Assembly (NCBI GenBank): GCA_035550215.1
Contig: DASZPM010000004.1
Span: forward strand, 372,001 to 436,000
Origin: JABDFW01 sp035550215
GTDB taxonomy: Bacteria; Bacteroidota; Bacteroidia; Chitinophagales; Chitinophagaceae
DNA: 64,000 nt
Direction: 5' to 3'
Part shown: positions 36,101 through 45,244 of the stretch, in pieces
Layout: each line of letters opens with the position of its first letter
Position numbering within the stretch: the stretch's first letter is position 1
Notes under the pieces: generated by a model
Seen by the model: only the letters and a program-made list of their open reading frames with translations
Database searches by the model: none
What the model was told of the DNA's origin: nothing
Made by a program: the position numbers and the translations under genes

Positions 36101-36848
36101 AATATACGGTGCTGCCCGATATAAAAAATTTTACATCAACCTTGGTTCTGCCTGCAGCAGAAGGCTGGTAAGCTACTGGCGAAAGCTCCGTTACATTACC
36201 CACGGATGTTTTTATAATGAGGTTACCTCCTTTGATGCTGAGGCCATCGGTTCCATCAAATTTTAAAGCAACCCTGCGTATGTCTCCCCCGGGATTAATA
36301 ATAATATCATATTTAAGCTGCCCGTTGTTGGTATAGTACCTTACATCAATATTGGGGTATATGTTTTTGTAGGTAACTGCCTGGAACAACCTGCAATGAG
36401 AAGCCCATTTTGAGGGATCATTACCCAGGTAATAATTGTTATAAGTGTCAATGATTTTTTCAGGAACAATTTCAGGGTTGGCGGAAGAGCCGGGGAAGGT
36501 AACTTCGTAAGTATGGGAGTGCAGACCGGGTGATTGGTTTATTTTGCCGCCTGTGCTTTTTGAACTGCTGTTTATTTGCCCCGCATGGTATGGATCGCTG
36601 GCATTATTTTTTTCAAGGTTGTGGCCACCGTAATAACCTTCTACTGCTTCAAGGTCAGCTTTGTTATTAAGCAAAACTTTGTAACCCTGTTTTTCGAGAA
36701 AAAAAGCCATCCCCCCCATGTCGCTGGCATAAGTAACTTTACTGTTCCACTGCCCCTTGTTTTCAGCAAATTCAAGGTATTGGGCCTTTGTTTTTGTGAC
36801 AGAAAGAAGAGAGGCACAGAAAAAAATAAGGCAATAGAAAAATTTCAA
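33126..36848 (-). CDS. T9SS type B surface protein with beta-propeller repeats, four PKD domains and CHU_C tail
   Basis: This 1240-residue protein has a signal peptide (MKFFYCLIFFCASLLSV). The start codon is TTG (36846-36848); no ATG lies nearby in frame. The N-terminal domain (LEFAENKGQWNSKVTYASDM) is of the type that precedes SBBP-like beta-propeller repeats. The repeats run to about 800 (e.g. FATYLGGTANEQ, LFSSYLGGNGDDAA, SQLYGSYFGELP). Four PKD domains follow, each with a W(D/S)FGDG motif near 845, 940, 1040 and 1120. The C-terminus (VPNAFTPNGDNINDE, then MNWKIFNRWG) is the gliding-motility CHU_C signal for type IX export. It is co-transcribed with PorP/SprF. A role as a surface adhesin or matrix protein is inferred. 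Confidence 0.92.
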   Translation of the reverse strand: MKFFYCLIFFCASLLSVTKTKAQYLEFAENKGQWNSKVTYASDMGGMAFFLEKQGYKVLLNNKADLEAVEGYYGGHNLEKNNASDPYHAGQINSSSKSTGGKINQSPGLHSHTYEVTFPGSSANPEIVPEKIIDTYNNYYLGNDPSKWASHCRLFQAVTYKNIYPNIDVRYYTNNGQLKYDIIINPGGDIRRVALKFDGTDGLSIKGGNLIIKTSVGNVTELSPVAYQPSAAGRTKVDVKFFISGSTVYFQTGNFSNTLPLVIDPTLIFSSLTKSTTDNWGYTATYDNDGNFYAGGIAFGNGFPTANGPSFQPNFEGGAPSQSIGGHDVAIIKLSARGNAKIFATYLGGTANEQPHSMVVDNNGDLIVAGRTESPDFPVTSKTAGPGGGWDIFITKFMADGSALVASRKIGGKGDDGVNIAPKELSPGAISIRRNYGDDARSEVITDNAGNIYLASCTRSTAVTPDNILSTPGVFQPNFGGGSQDGMLIKTDPNLNILFSSYLGGNGDDAAFVLALNPLNNDIYVGGATNSTDLKKTDVNNASIIHSSFQGGQSDGFVTIISNDGTTQKRTIYVGTRGNDMLYGVQFDRFGYPYIMGTTTESFPLTGNVAFNSQPKGHQYITKLGQDLSNIQYSTNFGKSVTGDTLPDISPVAFLVDRCENVYVSGWGGGIDVVEGYPNAGTTGLSVTSKNPNDILQKITDGKDFYFFVLEKNAASQLYGSYFGELPKNGQTTLGDHVDGGTSRFDKNGIIYQAICANCGKSPSLQGTGFPTSGGNTWGQRNISTTPSYCNEAAVKIAFELAGVSADLRTYINGVPRDTSGCIPLTVDFVDTIALAKQYIWDFGDGSATVKTTSNRQSHTYNNVGDYTVKLIAIDSESCNVADTVYTHIRARSDYAQLKFTAQKLNPCDSLNYMFVNQSVPPPNKPFSGQSLEWSFGDGSTLTTNADTIMHRYGAPGTYEVALRLSDTNYCNAPDADSIKLRVATNVKAQFNIATGCAPYNAVVDNTSIGGHSFYWDFGDGSTSTNSDPVHLFANQGTYTVSLIVIDSSTCNIIDSTKRTVQVGITPTAGFSVSPIPPQEDKPATFTNTSASGNSYKWDFGDGDTLFTYQHDTSIIHQYIGTGTYTACLYTFTNLGCADTSCGPVEAIVNPLVDVPNAFTPNGDNINDEIHVKGFGISKMNWKIFNRWGTLIFESTSPDIGWNGYYKGVLQAQDVYTYVLDVVFFDGKRYQKKGDITLLR

Positions 36849-36901
36849 ACCGGTTTTTTTTAAAAGTTACTAATAAAACGATTAAAGCAGGTTATTTGTT
36901 G

Positions 36902-39013
36902 TTATGAAATCCGGCTCCATGCAGTTTTTCCTTTCTGCGAAAGCAGGTACATTTTCAGCGGCGCATTCTCTTCCTTTTTCAGGTCCTCATCTTCATCTAA
37001 TACATTTTCCGCATACTTTTTGGCAACATCAAGTAACCCCTTATCATTTACGAGACTGGCGAACTTAAAGTTGAGCGCCCCGCTTTGTTTTGTGCCGTCA
37101 ATTTGCCCGGGCCCCCTTAACTCAAGATCCTTCTCCGCTATTTTAAAGCCGTCGTTAGTTGCACATACAGTTTTAAGACGCTCTTTTGCTTCGTTGCTTA
37201 GCTTTGATGACGTTAAAAGAATGCAAAAGCTTTTTTCACTGCCCCTGCCAACCCGCCCGCGTAACTGGTGAAGTTGTGAAAGCCCGAATTTTTCGGCGCT
37301 CTCAATTACCATTATCGTGGCATTAGGAACATTAACACCCACTTCTATTACGGTGGTACTAACCATAATATGTGTATCGCCCTGCAAAAACCGGTTCATA
37401 TTAATTTCCTTCTGCTCAGCAGGCATTCGGCCGTGCACCATACTTATCCGGTACCGCGGTTCAGGAAAATAACTTTTAACCTGTTCATAACCCTGCATAA
37501 GATCTTCATAGCTCAGTTTCTCACTTTCCTCAATAAGCGGGTATATAATGTATGCCTGCCTGCCTTTTTCAATTTCTTCTCGCACAAAATCCATCACCCT
37601 GGCCCTGTAATTTTCAAAACGGTGAACTGTGGTAACGGGTTGCCTGCCCGGGGGCAATTCATTCATCACACTGTAATCAAGGTCGCCATAAGCGGTCATA
37701 GCCAGCGTGCGCGGTATAGGTGTCGCTGTCATAACAAGCACATGCGGGGGTATGGCTGATTTCTTCCATAATGCAGCACGCTGTGCAACACCAAACCTGT
37801 GTTGCTCATCAACAATCGCCAGCCCCAGGTTTTTAAATTCTACTTTTTCTTCAATTACAGCGTGGGTGCCTACAATTATATTGACTAACCCTTCTTTCAA
37901 TTCAGTTAAAATTACTTTTCTTTCTTTTGTTTTTGTGCTGCCGGTAATAAGCCTTACCTGCACAGGCATATCGCGCAGCAATTCAATAAGGCTATTGTAA
38001 TGTTGCTGCGCTAAAATTTCAGTGGGCGCCATCATACAACTTTGAAAGCCATTATCAGCCGCCAGCAGCATAGCCAGCAGTGCAACAATTGTTTTTCCGC
38101 TACCAACATCACCCTGTAATAAACGGTTCATCTGGTGAGGACGGGCGGTATCTGCCCTTATTTCCTTTAGCACCCTTTTTTGTGCACCGGTTAACTCAAA
38201 CGGAAGGTACTGGTGATAAAAAGTATTAAAAAGGTCTCCTACCGCAGTAAATATCACCCCCTTACTATACCGGTGCCTGTTTAAGCGCATCATATTCAGC
38301 CGCACCTGTGCAAGAAAAAACTCCTCAAACTTAAGACGGTTAACAGCCTGCGTAAACTCATCAGGCGAACACGGGTAATGTACACTGCTAATAGCTTGGT
38401 ACCGTGTTACAAGATGAAGTTTGTGCAGAATGCCGGCGGGAATATTTTCCGGTATATCCTTTTCCGATACCTGGGCCAGCAAAGTGCCCGTTAACCTGCC
38501 TATTTGTTTTGCATTAAGGCCCCTGGCTTTTAGTTTTTCAGTTGTTGGATAGATGGGTTCAAGATAATTTTTTCCATCGTTATTTACTTCTGACAATGGC
38601 TCCATTTCGGGGTGGGTCATTTGGGGCTTACCGTTAAAAAAGCCGGTGCGCCCGTACACCAGGTACACTTGCCCAACCTGTAACGTTTTTTGTACCCAGT
38701 GTATACCCTGGAACCATGCAAGTTCCAGGACACCTGTTTTGTCCTGCAGTTGAGCAATAAGCCGCCGGGTATTTTTCTGACCAAGCAATTCTATGTTAAT
38801 AATTTTCCCCGCAACCTGTATATATTCAGTTTGCGGGGTAATGCTTTGTATGGGGTCAATTTTTGTTTTATCTATGTGGCGAAGCGGGAAGTGCTCAAGC
38901 AGGTCACGAAAGGTAAAAATGCCCAGTTCTTTTCGCAGCATATCCCCCTTTAAAGGGCCGACGCCCTTAAGGTACTCAATAGGCGAATCAAGTATGGAAG
39001 ATGCCTGGTGCAA
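36902..39013 (-). CDS. recG: ATP-dependent DNA helicase RecG
   Basis: This branch-migration helicase processes stalled forks and recombination intermediates. The N-terminal wedge/OB region (SPIEYLKGVGPLKGDML) is followed by helicase motifs: Walker A GDVGSGKT (about 302-309), VDEQHRFGVAQR, TATPIPRTLAM and the RecG end motif QLHQLRGRVGRG. There is no ATG before the wedge domain. I place the start at TTG 39013, giving 703 residues, normal for the family. A longer frame to the TTG at 39085 would add a hydrophobic stretch and would start upstream of a good promoter element (TACATTTG, minus strand, at 39043-39050). Confidence 0.95.
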   Translation of the reverse strand: MHQASSILDSPIEYLKGVGPLKGDMLRKELGIFTFRDLLEHFPLRHIDKTKIDPIQSITPQTEYIQVAGKIINIELLGQKNTRRLIAQLQDKTGVLELAWFQGIHWVQKTLQVGQVYLVYGRTGFFNGKPQMTHPEMEPLSEVNNDGKNYLEPIYPTTEKLKARGLNAKQIGRLTGTLLAQVSEKDIPENIPAGILHKLHLVTRYQAISSVHYPCSPDEFTQAVNRLKFEEFFLAQVRLNMMRLNRHRYSKGVIFTAVGDLFNTFYHQYLPFELTGAQKRVLKEIRADTARPHQMNRLLQGDVGSGKTIVALLAMLLAADNGFQSCMMAPTEILAQQHYNSLIELLRDMPVQVRLITGSTKTKERKVILTELKEGLVNIIVGTHAVIEEKVEFKNLGLAIVDEQHRFGVAQRAALWKKSAIPPHVLVMTATPIPRTLAMTAYGDLDYSVMNELPPGRQPVTTVHRFENYRARVMDFVREEIEKGRQAYIIYPLIEESEKLSYEDLMQGYEQVKSYFPEPRYRISMVHGRMPAEQKEINMNRFLQGDTHIMVSTTVIEVGVNVPNATIMVIESAEKFGLSQLHQLRGRVGRGSEKSFCILLTSSKLSNEAKERLKTVCATNDGFKIAEKDLELRGPGQIDGTKQSGALNFKFASLVNDKGLLDVAKKYAENVLDEDEDLKKEENAPLKMYLLSQKGKTAWSRIS

Positions 39014-39042
39014 TAGCAATACTACAAAAAGAATAGTTATCA

Positions 39043-39072
39043 CAAATGTAAGGGATGCGCGGAAAGTTGAAA
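39043..39072 (-). promoter_or_regulatory. Promoter of recG
   Basis: On the minus strand TTTC, 18 bases, TACATTTG (39050 to 39043) approximates the Bacteroidota promoter. Its position implies a transcript beginning near 39036 and so supports the inner TTG start of recG. Confidence 0.45.
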
Positions 39073-39239
39073 TTACATACTGCAATCAAAACAATACCGG
39101 CTTAAAATGAATACCTGTATTTTATGAATGACTTGTTTATGATTTTCATCATATAATATTTTTATTTTAAAAAATAACTTGCGCCAAACAATTGCAGTAA
39201 ATTTTGAGGCGTAAAATAAAGTATTACAGGCTGGTGTGG

Positions 39240-40757
39240 ATGAAATACGACCTGCCTGCCGGTCTTTCCGTTTTTCTTGTAGCCCTTCCTCTTTGTATGG
39301 GTATAGCGCTGGCTTCAGGCGCGCCGCTATATGCCGGTATTTTATCTGGTATAATCGGTGGTATCGTCGTGTCGTTAATAAGTGGTTCGCAGCTTGCAGT
39401 ATCCGGGCCGGCGGCTGGTTTAACTACGGTAGTTGCGGCAACAATTTTGTCATCAGGAGATTACCGGGTGTTTTTGTTGTCAGTTATTATAGCAGGCGTA
39501 TTCCAACTCTTACTGGGCATTTTAAAGTTGGGTGGTATTGCTAATTATTTTCCATCCGCCGTTATTAAGGGTATGCTCGCAGCCATTGGTATATTGCTGA
39601 TTGCCAAACAGATTCCTATTGCTGTGGGTTATGACCAGCCCGATTTTTGGACTACTGGCTTTTTAAAACTTTTTTCAAGAGGACAGCTACGCAGCAATTT
39701 TTACAATTTTAGCCACCATATAACCATGCCCGTAATTTTTATTACATTGTTTTCCCTGGTTGTTTTTATTGTTTTGCAAAGGGCTAATTTCTTTACAGCA
39801 TTAAAAGTCATCCCGGTTCCCCTTGTTATTGTGCTAACCGGTATCCTTATTAATATACTGTATTCAAAAATATTGCCTCAATATTCATTGAAGCCGACAC
39901 AATTGGTATCAATACCCGGAAATATTTTTAGGGATGTATCGCTGCCTGCATTTAGCAAGCTATTTAGCAGTATAGATATATGGAAAGAGGGGCTAATAAT
40001 AGGCCTACTCGCTACACTGGAGACGCTGTTATGTATTGAAGCAATTGATAAGCTTGATAAGCACAACCGCATAACGCCGGTTAACCGGGAACTTATTGCG
40101 CAGGGTTGCGGCAATATTGTATGCGGCTTTTTGGGCGCTATACCAATTACTGCTGTAATAGTGCGCGGCGCAGCCAACGTTGATGCCGGCGCACGCACAA
40201 AACTTTCTTCTTTCACACACGGGTTATTTTTGTTGCTAACCGTTATAGCCATACCTTTTGCGCTTAATCTTATACCTTTTGCTTCACTGTCTGCAATTTT
40301 ATTTGTTACAGGGTATAACCTTACCAGGCCGAAATTGTTCAAAAATATGTGGATGCTTGGACCAAAGCAATTTCTGCCCTTTTTAATAACCATCATTTTT
40401 ATCCTTTCTACTGACTTGCTCAAGGGGGTTAGTATAGGGTTACTTATATCCATCTATTTTATTGTAAGAAATAATTTTAAAGCTGAGTACAAAATAAATA
40501 TTGTTATGAGGGAGGGCCGGGAGATTTGCTATATAAAGCTCAACACTAATGTAACATTTCTCAATAAGGTAAAATTAAAGGCCGCCCTTGACGATATACC
40601 CGAAAACAGCTTACTAACCATTGATGGCAGTGACTGTAATTTTATTGATTACGATATTCTTGAAATTATAAGTGAGTTTGACACTAAAGCGCGCGAGAGG
40701 AATATTACTATGTATTTGCCCGGCATTCAAAAAGTAAATGTATCAGCCATACATTAG
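39240..40757 (+). CDS. SulP (SLC26) family anion transporter with STAS domain
   Basis: This 505-residue transporter starts at the ATG at 39240; an in-frame TTG at 39204 would add 12 basic residues. It has 10-14 membrane segments and the SulP hallmark near the start (AGLSVFLVALPLCMGIALAS), plus repeated Gly/Ala-rich segments (ISGSQLAVSGPAAGLTTVVA). A cytoplasmic STAS domain forms the C-terminus (about 425-505: CYIKLNTNVTFLNKVKLKAA, then LLTIDGSDCNFIDYDILEII). The family moves sulfate, bicarbonate or other anions. No carbonic anhydrase or sulfur gene is adjacent to decide the substrate. Confidence 0.9.
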   Translation: MKYDLPAGLSVFLVALPLCMGIALASGAPLYAGILSGIIGGIVVSLISGSQLAVSGPAAGLTTVVAATILSSGDYRVFLLSVIIAGVFQLLLGILKLGGIANYFPSAVIKGMLAAIGILLIAKQIPIAVGYDQPDFWTTGFLKLFSRGQLRSNFYNFSHHITMPVIFITLFSLVVFIVLQRANFFTALKVIPVPLVIVLTGILINILYSKILPQYSLKPTQLVSIPGNIFRDVSLPAFSKLFSSIDIWKEGLIIGLLATLETLLCIEAIDKLDKHNRITPVNRELIAQGCGNIVCGFLGAIPITAVIVRGAANVDAGARTKLSSFTHGLFLLLTVIAIPFALNLIPFASLSAILFVTGYNLTRPKLFKNMWMLGPKQFLPFLITIIFILSTDLLKGVSIGLLISIYFIVRNNFKAEYKINIVMREGREICYIKLNTNVTFLNKVKLKAALDDIPENSLLTIDGSDCNFIDYDILEIISEFDTKARERNITMYLPGIQKVNVSAIH

Positions 40758-40765
40758 TGTGTAAG

Positions 40766-43700
40766 CTATTGCGAATCATCCTTATCCTCTTCTTCCGGTA
40801 ATTCGTCCGTTTGCTTGCCTTTTCTAAAATGTATCGCCGGTTTTTCTTCGTTGCCGGTAATGATCATAGGTATTCCAATAATGCCAAACGGCGGTAACCC
40901 AAGCCTGAACTGCAGGTTGAGCTTGCCGTCAAAACTCACCTGGCCTTCAAACCTGGGCCTGAAACCCGCTACACGCATCTTGGTGCGGCTTATGGTGATA
41001 AGGTTATTGCTTATACTGGTTTTAATGTCAACTTTGCTCAGGTCAGGGTCGTTGATATTGTTTTTACCGGTCGCTTTGCTTACAGCGCCAAATAATTTAA
41101 GCCCCTTTACTTTTACTTTCTTCAGCGATAAAACACCGCCTCCTTTTAGCGAAGGGTAAACTGGCTTCATATTTTCATCTAACCTTCCCGATATGGTATA
41201 ATCAAGCGATACACTGCCCTGCGCTTTTGCTGCAGAGGTAGCCATATCGCGAAACAACTTTATCTGATTGTAAGCTTTCTGAATATCAAACTCCTTTACG
41301 TTAATATGATAATCAAATACCGCTTTTCTCGGTGTTATATTAGTATAAGAGGCATCCATGGTTACAGGTGCATCAATTATTACAAAGCCGGTATTAGATA
41401 ATTTTATTTTGCCACTGTCTATATTCATTTGCCCTTTAAAATCTTTTAAGTTTAACCCATTGTAGGTCACTGTATTTACAGTTGCGTTAAAGCCCATGGA
41501 GAGGGTGGCTGGTACAATAATAACACCGCTTGCGTTGTTTGATGATGATGTCGTTCCGGTGTTGGCAAAAGCCATAAACTCGTCCACAAAAAAATGATTG
41601 GATGCTATGCTGAAATTCCCCTTTAGCGGGGCATTCTTTTGCATCGCATAATCTATTACGTTTGAAAGATATCCTTTTAGCTGTACCGCGGTTTTGCCAT
41701 AACTTGCTTTAAATGAATCAAACCATATTTTATCCTGGTTAAACCTGAAAACACCTGCCTTAATAATAAACGGGTTAGGGAAAATATCCGCATTAAGCCT
41801 GACGTTTTTTAGCACTAATGTGCCCTTGTTCAGCAATTTTTCATAATTGCCTGCCATGGCATCGCTTTGAAGGCCGTTTAAGGAAAGATTTGTTTGTATG
41901 CTACCCGTTACATCATATCCTTTTTTGGAGAAAACTTTGTAAACACCGCCAAGGTCAATTTTCCCTTTTGAAGTAATATTGTAAGCAAGGTTGTCAAAAT
42001 TTTGCAGGTTTGCTTTTAATATAAACGGCATCCCTTCAAATAAAAAAGAGATGGGTTTTACATTTATTTTCAGGCCTTTAAGTGTGCCGCTGTTGTCTGT
42101 AACAGTTGCATCAACTTGTATGTTGGTGATTGGATGCGGGTAATATTTGGTTTTTATAGAGGCGTTGTGCAGAGAAAATACAGCCTTTGTAACCGGGAAT
42201 AATTTTGCCGGGGGATAATATTTGCCTTTTGTTTGAATATTGGTATACAAGTCGCCGTTTATCTCAACGCTGTCAAGCGGATAAAATTGCTTGATTTCGG
42301 AAAGGTGAAAAACGGAACTTATGAGGGAATTGACAACTGGCCGTTTTCCATTTTGAAGATGAACATACCCTTTTATAAAATTATCGAGCGCATTGGCATT
42401 AATACTATCAATATCAAATTTTATGTGAGAATAGTTATTGTCCGGGCAGGTTGCCGAAACTGTAAAACCAATGTTGTTTATAGCTTGTGGTAAAGAAGTA
42501 TATTTAAAATACCCATTTTGCAATGATGAGTGCAATGTGAACGAGGGAATACTGCTAATAACTGTATCAACTTTTCGCAACCCATCTTTTTCAAGCCTGG
42601 TGGCATATTTTCCGTGCATCAATAAATGCATGTCAAACTTTCCTTTAAAATCAAGTGGCGCAATACCTATAGCCCTGTCCCACTTTTCAAGATCTATCGC
42701 GGCATTTATTTTAGCATAAACCTGCGGCTCAGTAATACCTTTCAACCGGATTATGGAACTGAAATAGTCATTCTCTATGTTAAAATATATGGAGTCAATA
42801 TTTACGGTAAGACTGTCAGGGTTTAACCCGGGAAGGCTTGATTGAAAGTTGAGAAAGAGGTTTTTTACCGGCGATGGTGCATGATTGTTGTTAATATAAC
42901 CATCTCTTATACTTGAGTTAAAAATAAGGCTGGGCATTGTATTGGTTGATGCAACATAATTGCCTGACAGGCTTAAATCAAGGTTAGCATTGCCTTTTAT
43001 TTCGGTGTTTTGCAGCCAGTTAGTATAACCGGGCGGCAGAGCCGAGAAAATATCGCGCAGGTTTGTTTCGGCTGAAGTCAATTTGAAATACATGGCATAG
43101 CCTTCTTTCAGAAAAGAAAATTTACCCGTGAATTTTACCGGCAACTCATTAATTTTCAAATCGTTCTTTTCGAATAAAAATGATAGTGAATTAGTATTTA
43201 TTTGTGTAACAAGGTCGGCGTTTATCCTTTTCGATTGCAGGTACGCACGGCTACCATAATAAAAATCCATTGAGTCAATTTGCATGTGGGTGCGCAGGTC
43301 AAAAATGGCTCTATTCAGGTCTCCCGTTCCTTCATAGTTGACCCCTTTGGCAACAATCTGCATTGGTAATGACCTGTCATTGTAAACAAGGTTTGTGTTA
43401 CTGATAAGTATTTTTTCAATCTTTAGGGAAGTGCCGGCAGTATCCGCCTGGGTGCTGGAGCTATTTTTTGAAGCATAAACATTGTAGTTCGCTTTGCCTG
43501 CAGAATCAACCTGCACATTTATATCCGCGGTGGAAAGATATATCTCGTCTACTTTTACCTGCCCCGACAGGAGACTTTTGAGATTTATGCCCAATGAAAC
43601 TTCTTTTGCTGATACCAGCGTGTCATTTTGAAATGGCTGTGACCCCGTTAAACTGAAGTTTGTTAGTGTGAGGGTTAGTGATGGAAAGTGATTAAAGAAA

Positions 43701-43885
43701 GACAATCTTGTCCCTGAAAAATTAACTTTACTGGTGAGGCTGGAATTTACAAGGTCTTTTATCTTGCCCGAGACAAATCCGGGAAAAAAGTAGGGGATTA
43801 AAAATAATAATAGGAGTACTATTACAACACTTATGCCTGTAATTTTTAAAACTTTTATGGAAAGCCTGATGAAGGGGTGTTTCAT
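40766..43885 (-). CDS. AsmA-family envelope protein
   Basis: This 1039-residue protein has one N-terminal membrane segment (about 10-35, ITGISVVIVLLLLFLIPYFF). The rest is periplasmic and made of repeating amphipathic strands, as in AsmA/YhdP/TamB bridge proteins. AsmA signatures include VNFSGTRLSFFNHFPSLTLT near the N-terminus and MRVAGFRPRFEGQVSFDGKL near the C-terminus. It ends in an acidic tail (DELPEEEDKDD). Proteins of this group are thought to move phospholipids between membranes or to help outer-membrane assembly. It is monocistronic, 8 bases from the convergent SulP gene. Confidence 0.85.
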   Translation of the reverse strand: MKHPFIRLSIKVLKITGISVVIVLLLLFLIPYFFPGFVSGKIKDLVNSSLTSKVNFSGTRLSFFNHFPSLTLTLTNFSLTGSQPFQNDTLVSAKEVSLGINLKSLLSGQVKVDEIYLSTADINVQVDSAGKANYNVYASKNSSSTQADTAGTSLKIEKILISNTNLVYNDRSLPMQIVAKGVNYEGTGDLNRAIFDLRTHMQIDSMDFYYGSRAYLQSKRINADLVTQINTNSLSFLFEKNDLKINELPVKFTGKFSFLKEGYAMYFKLTSAETNLRDIFSALPPGYTNWLQNTEIKGNANLDLSLSGNYVASTNTMPSLIFNSSIRDGYINNNHAPSPVKNLFLNFQSSLPGLNPDSLTVNIDSIYFNIENDYFSSIIRLKGITEPQVYAKINAAIDLEKWDRAIGIAPLDFKGKFDMHLLMHGKYATRLEKDGLRKVDTVISSIPSFTLHSSLQNGYFKYTSLPQAINNIGFTVSATCPDNNYSHIKFDIDSINANALDNFIKGYVHLQNGKRPVVNSLISSVFHLSEIKQFYPLDSVEINGDLYTNIQTKGKYYPPAKLFPVTKAVFSLHNASIKTKYYPHPITNIQVDATVTDNSGTLKGLKINVKPISFLFEGMPFILKANLQNFDNLAYNITSKGKIDLGGVYKVFSKKGYDVTGSIQTNLSLNGLQSDAMAGNYEKLLNKGTLVLKNVRLNADIFPNPFIIKAGVFRFNQDKIWFDSFKASYGKTAVQLKGYLSNVIDYAMQKNAPLKGNFSIASNHFFVDEFMAFANTGTTSSSNNASGVIIVPATLSMGFNATVNTVTYNGLNLKDFKGQMNIDSGKIKLSNTGFVIIDAPVTMDASYTNITPRKAVFDYHINVKEFDIQKAYNQIKLFRDMATSAAKAQGSVSLDYTISGRLDENMKPVYPSLKGGGVLSLKKVKVKGLKLFGAVSKATGKNNINDPDLSKVDIKTSISNNLITISRTKMRVAGFRPRFEGQVSFDGKLNLQFRLGLPPFGIIGIPMIITGNEEKPAIHFRKGKQTDELPEEEDKDDSQ

Positions 43886-44031
43886 GCCAAAGTGCTTAAA
43901 ATTATTGTAAAGTAACCAAATACTTTTTGAATGGCATTTGTATTAGTTACCTATTAAAATTCATACATGATTCACCTGTAATTTTATCCTATTTTTATAG
44001 GAAATAATCTATAATAGCAATTTCGTGTTAT

Positions 44032-44556
44032 ATGCGCAGATTAATCCTTCAGCTTGCTGTTAGCCTGGATAATTTTATTGAAGGGCCAAACAGCGAATTT
44101 GACTGGTGCTTTACTGACCAGGACTACGGCATGACGGATTTTCTAAATCGGATTGACGCTATTTTTGCCGGGAGAAGAACATATGAATTGCTGATGAGCA
44201 TGGGAGAGCACGGGAAGGCGGCCTTTCCTCCACTGAGATATTATGTCTTTTCCAATACACTACCCTCTGTTGATAAAGGCGATATACTGGTAAGCGGCGA
44301 TATTCAGCAGGAGGTGGCCAAAATTAAAAATGAAACCGGCAAAGATATCTGGCTGTTTGGCGGTGCAAGCCTCACTTCATCCCTAATGCAGCTTGGGCTT
44401 GTAGATGAAATTGCGCTGGCCGTTCACCCATTGCTGCTGGGTAGCGGTAAACCGTTATTTACCGCGCTGCCTGCCCAAATTAACTTACAGCTAACCGATA
44501 CAAAGACATATTCAACAGGGTTGGTTTTTTTAACATATAACGTATTACATAATTAA
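44032..44556 (+). CDS. Dihydrofolate-reductase-like (RibD C-terminal domain) protein
   Basis: This 174-residue protein matches the RibD_C/DHFR-like family (PF01872): RRLILQLAVSLDNFIEGPNS, then DAIFAGRRTYELL, then KDIWLFGGASLTSSLMQLGL, then HPLLLGSGKPLF. These small proteins bind NADPH and are common as stand-alone genes; the real substrate is usually unknown. It is not riboflavin RibD, since the deaminase half is missing. It lies 25 bases before the MORN-like gene, so they may share a transcript. Confidence 0.87.
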   Translation: MRRLILQLAVSLDNFIEGPNSEFDWCFTDQDYGMTDFLNRIDAIFAGRRTYELLMSMGEHGKAAFPPLRYYVFSNTLPSVDKGDILVSGDIQQEVAKIKNETGKDIWLFGGASLTSSLMQLGLVDEIALAVHPLLLGSGKPLFTALPAQINLQLTDTKTYSTGLVFLTYNVLHN

Positions 44557-44581
44557 TTAAATTGTCACTTAGTAATAATTT

Positions 44582-45220
44582 ATGAGAAAAATTGTAAACC
44601 CTTTATTGGCAATTTTTATTTTTTTAAGCACCAACACGTTTGCACAAAAGAAAGATACATCTTACATCTACCTTGACAGCGGTTTAAATGTTACTTCAAA
44701 AAAGCAGGCCGTTTGTGTCGAAAAAGTATACCCCGAAGGCGGCCTTTGGCATGTGATTGTAGCTTATGTACATCAGCCATATAAAATAATGACCGGCAGC
44801 TACAAAGAAAGTAACCTTGAACTCGCCGAGGGATGGTTTGAATATTTTAAGAATGATACCCTTATAATGAATGGCAATTATTACGAGGGTATGCAAACCG
44901 GCTTATGGAGAAAGTGGACAACTGACGGCTTAATTACCGATTCTGTATATTTTGATAAAGGCCACGTGGTTAGTAATGCAAGGTTTCAATACCATGCTAA
45001 TAACCACCTGTGGAGGTATAGTTTAGAAACTGATACGAACAATAAAATAACCCGCATTTTTGACACAGCGGACGTATTAATATCAGAGGGGCATTTTAAA
45101 GACAAAGACGGCGAAATGTTTTTTTATTATCCCAACGGCAAAGTAAAAACACATACCGTGTATAAAAACGGTGAACGCACTTTGTATGAAGCATTTGATG
45201 AAGAAGGTAAGCGGATTTAA
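44582..45220 (+). CDS. Secreted MORN-repeat-like protein
   Basis: This 212-residue protein has a signal peptide (about 1-20, STNTFA) and MORN/YwqK-like repeats: LELAEGWFEYFKNDTLIMNG, then NYYEGMQTGLWRKWTTDG, then GHFKDKDGEMFFYYPNGKVK, then YKNGERTLYEAFDEEGK. Such repeats form beta hairpins. In Bacteroidota they are common in exported proteins of unknown role. The YwqK antitoxin label is a family name only, since there is no toxin gene here. It is probably co-transcribed with the preceding DHFR-like gene. Confidence 0.75.
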   Translation: MRKIVNPLLAIFIFLSTNTFAQKKDTSYIYLDSGLNVTSKKQAVCVEKVYPEGGLWHVIVAYVHQPYKIMTGSYKESNLELAEGWFEYFKNDTLIMNGNYYEGMQTGLWRKWTTDGLITDSVYFDKGHVVSNARFQYHANNHLWRYSLETDTNNKITRIFDTADVLISEGHFKDKDGEMFFYYPNGKVKTHTVYKNGERTLYEAFDEEGKRI

Positions 45221-45244
45221 CCTGCCATCACCATTATCTTTTTG

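Noticed and set aside
44582..45220. Antitoxin of a toxin-antitoxin pair (YwqK-type name)
   Set aside because: The protein is exported and no toxin gene is adjacent. The name reflects the repeat family only.
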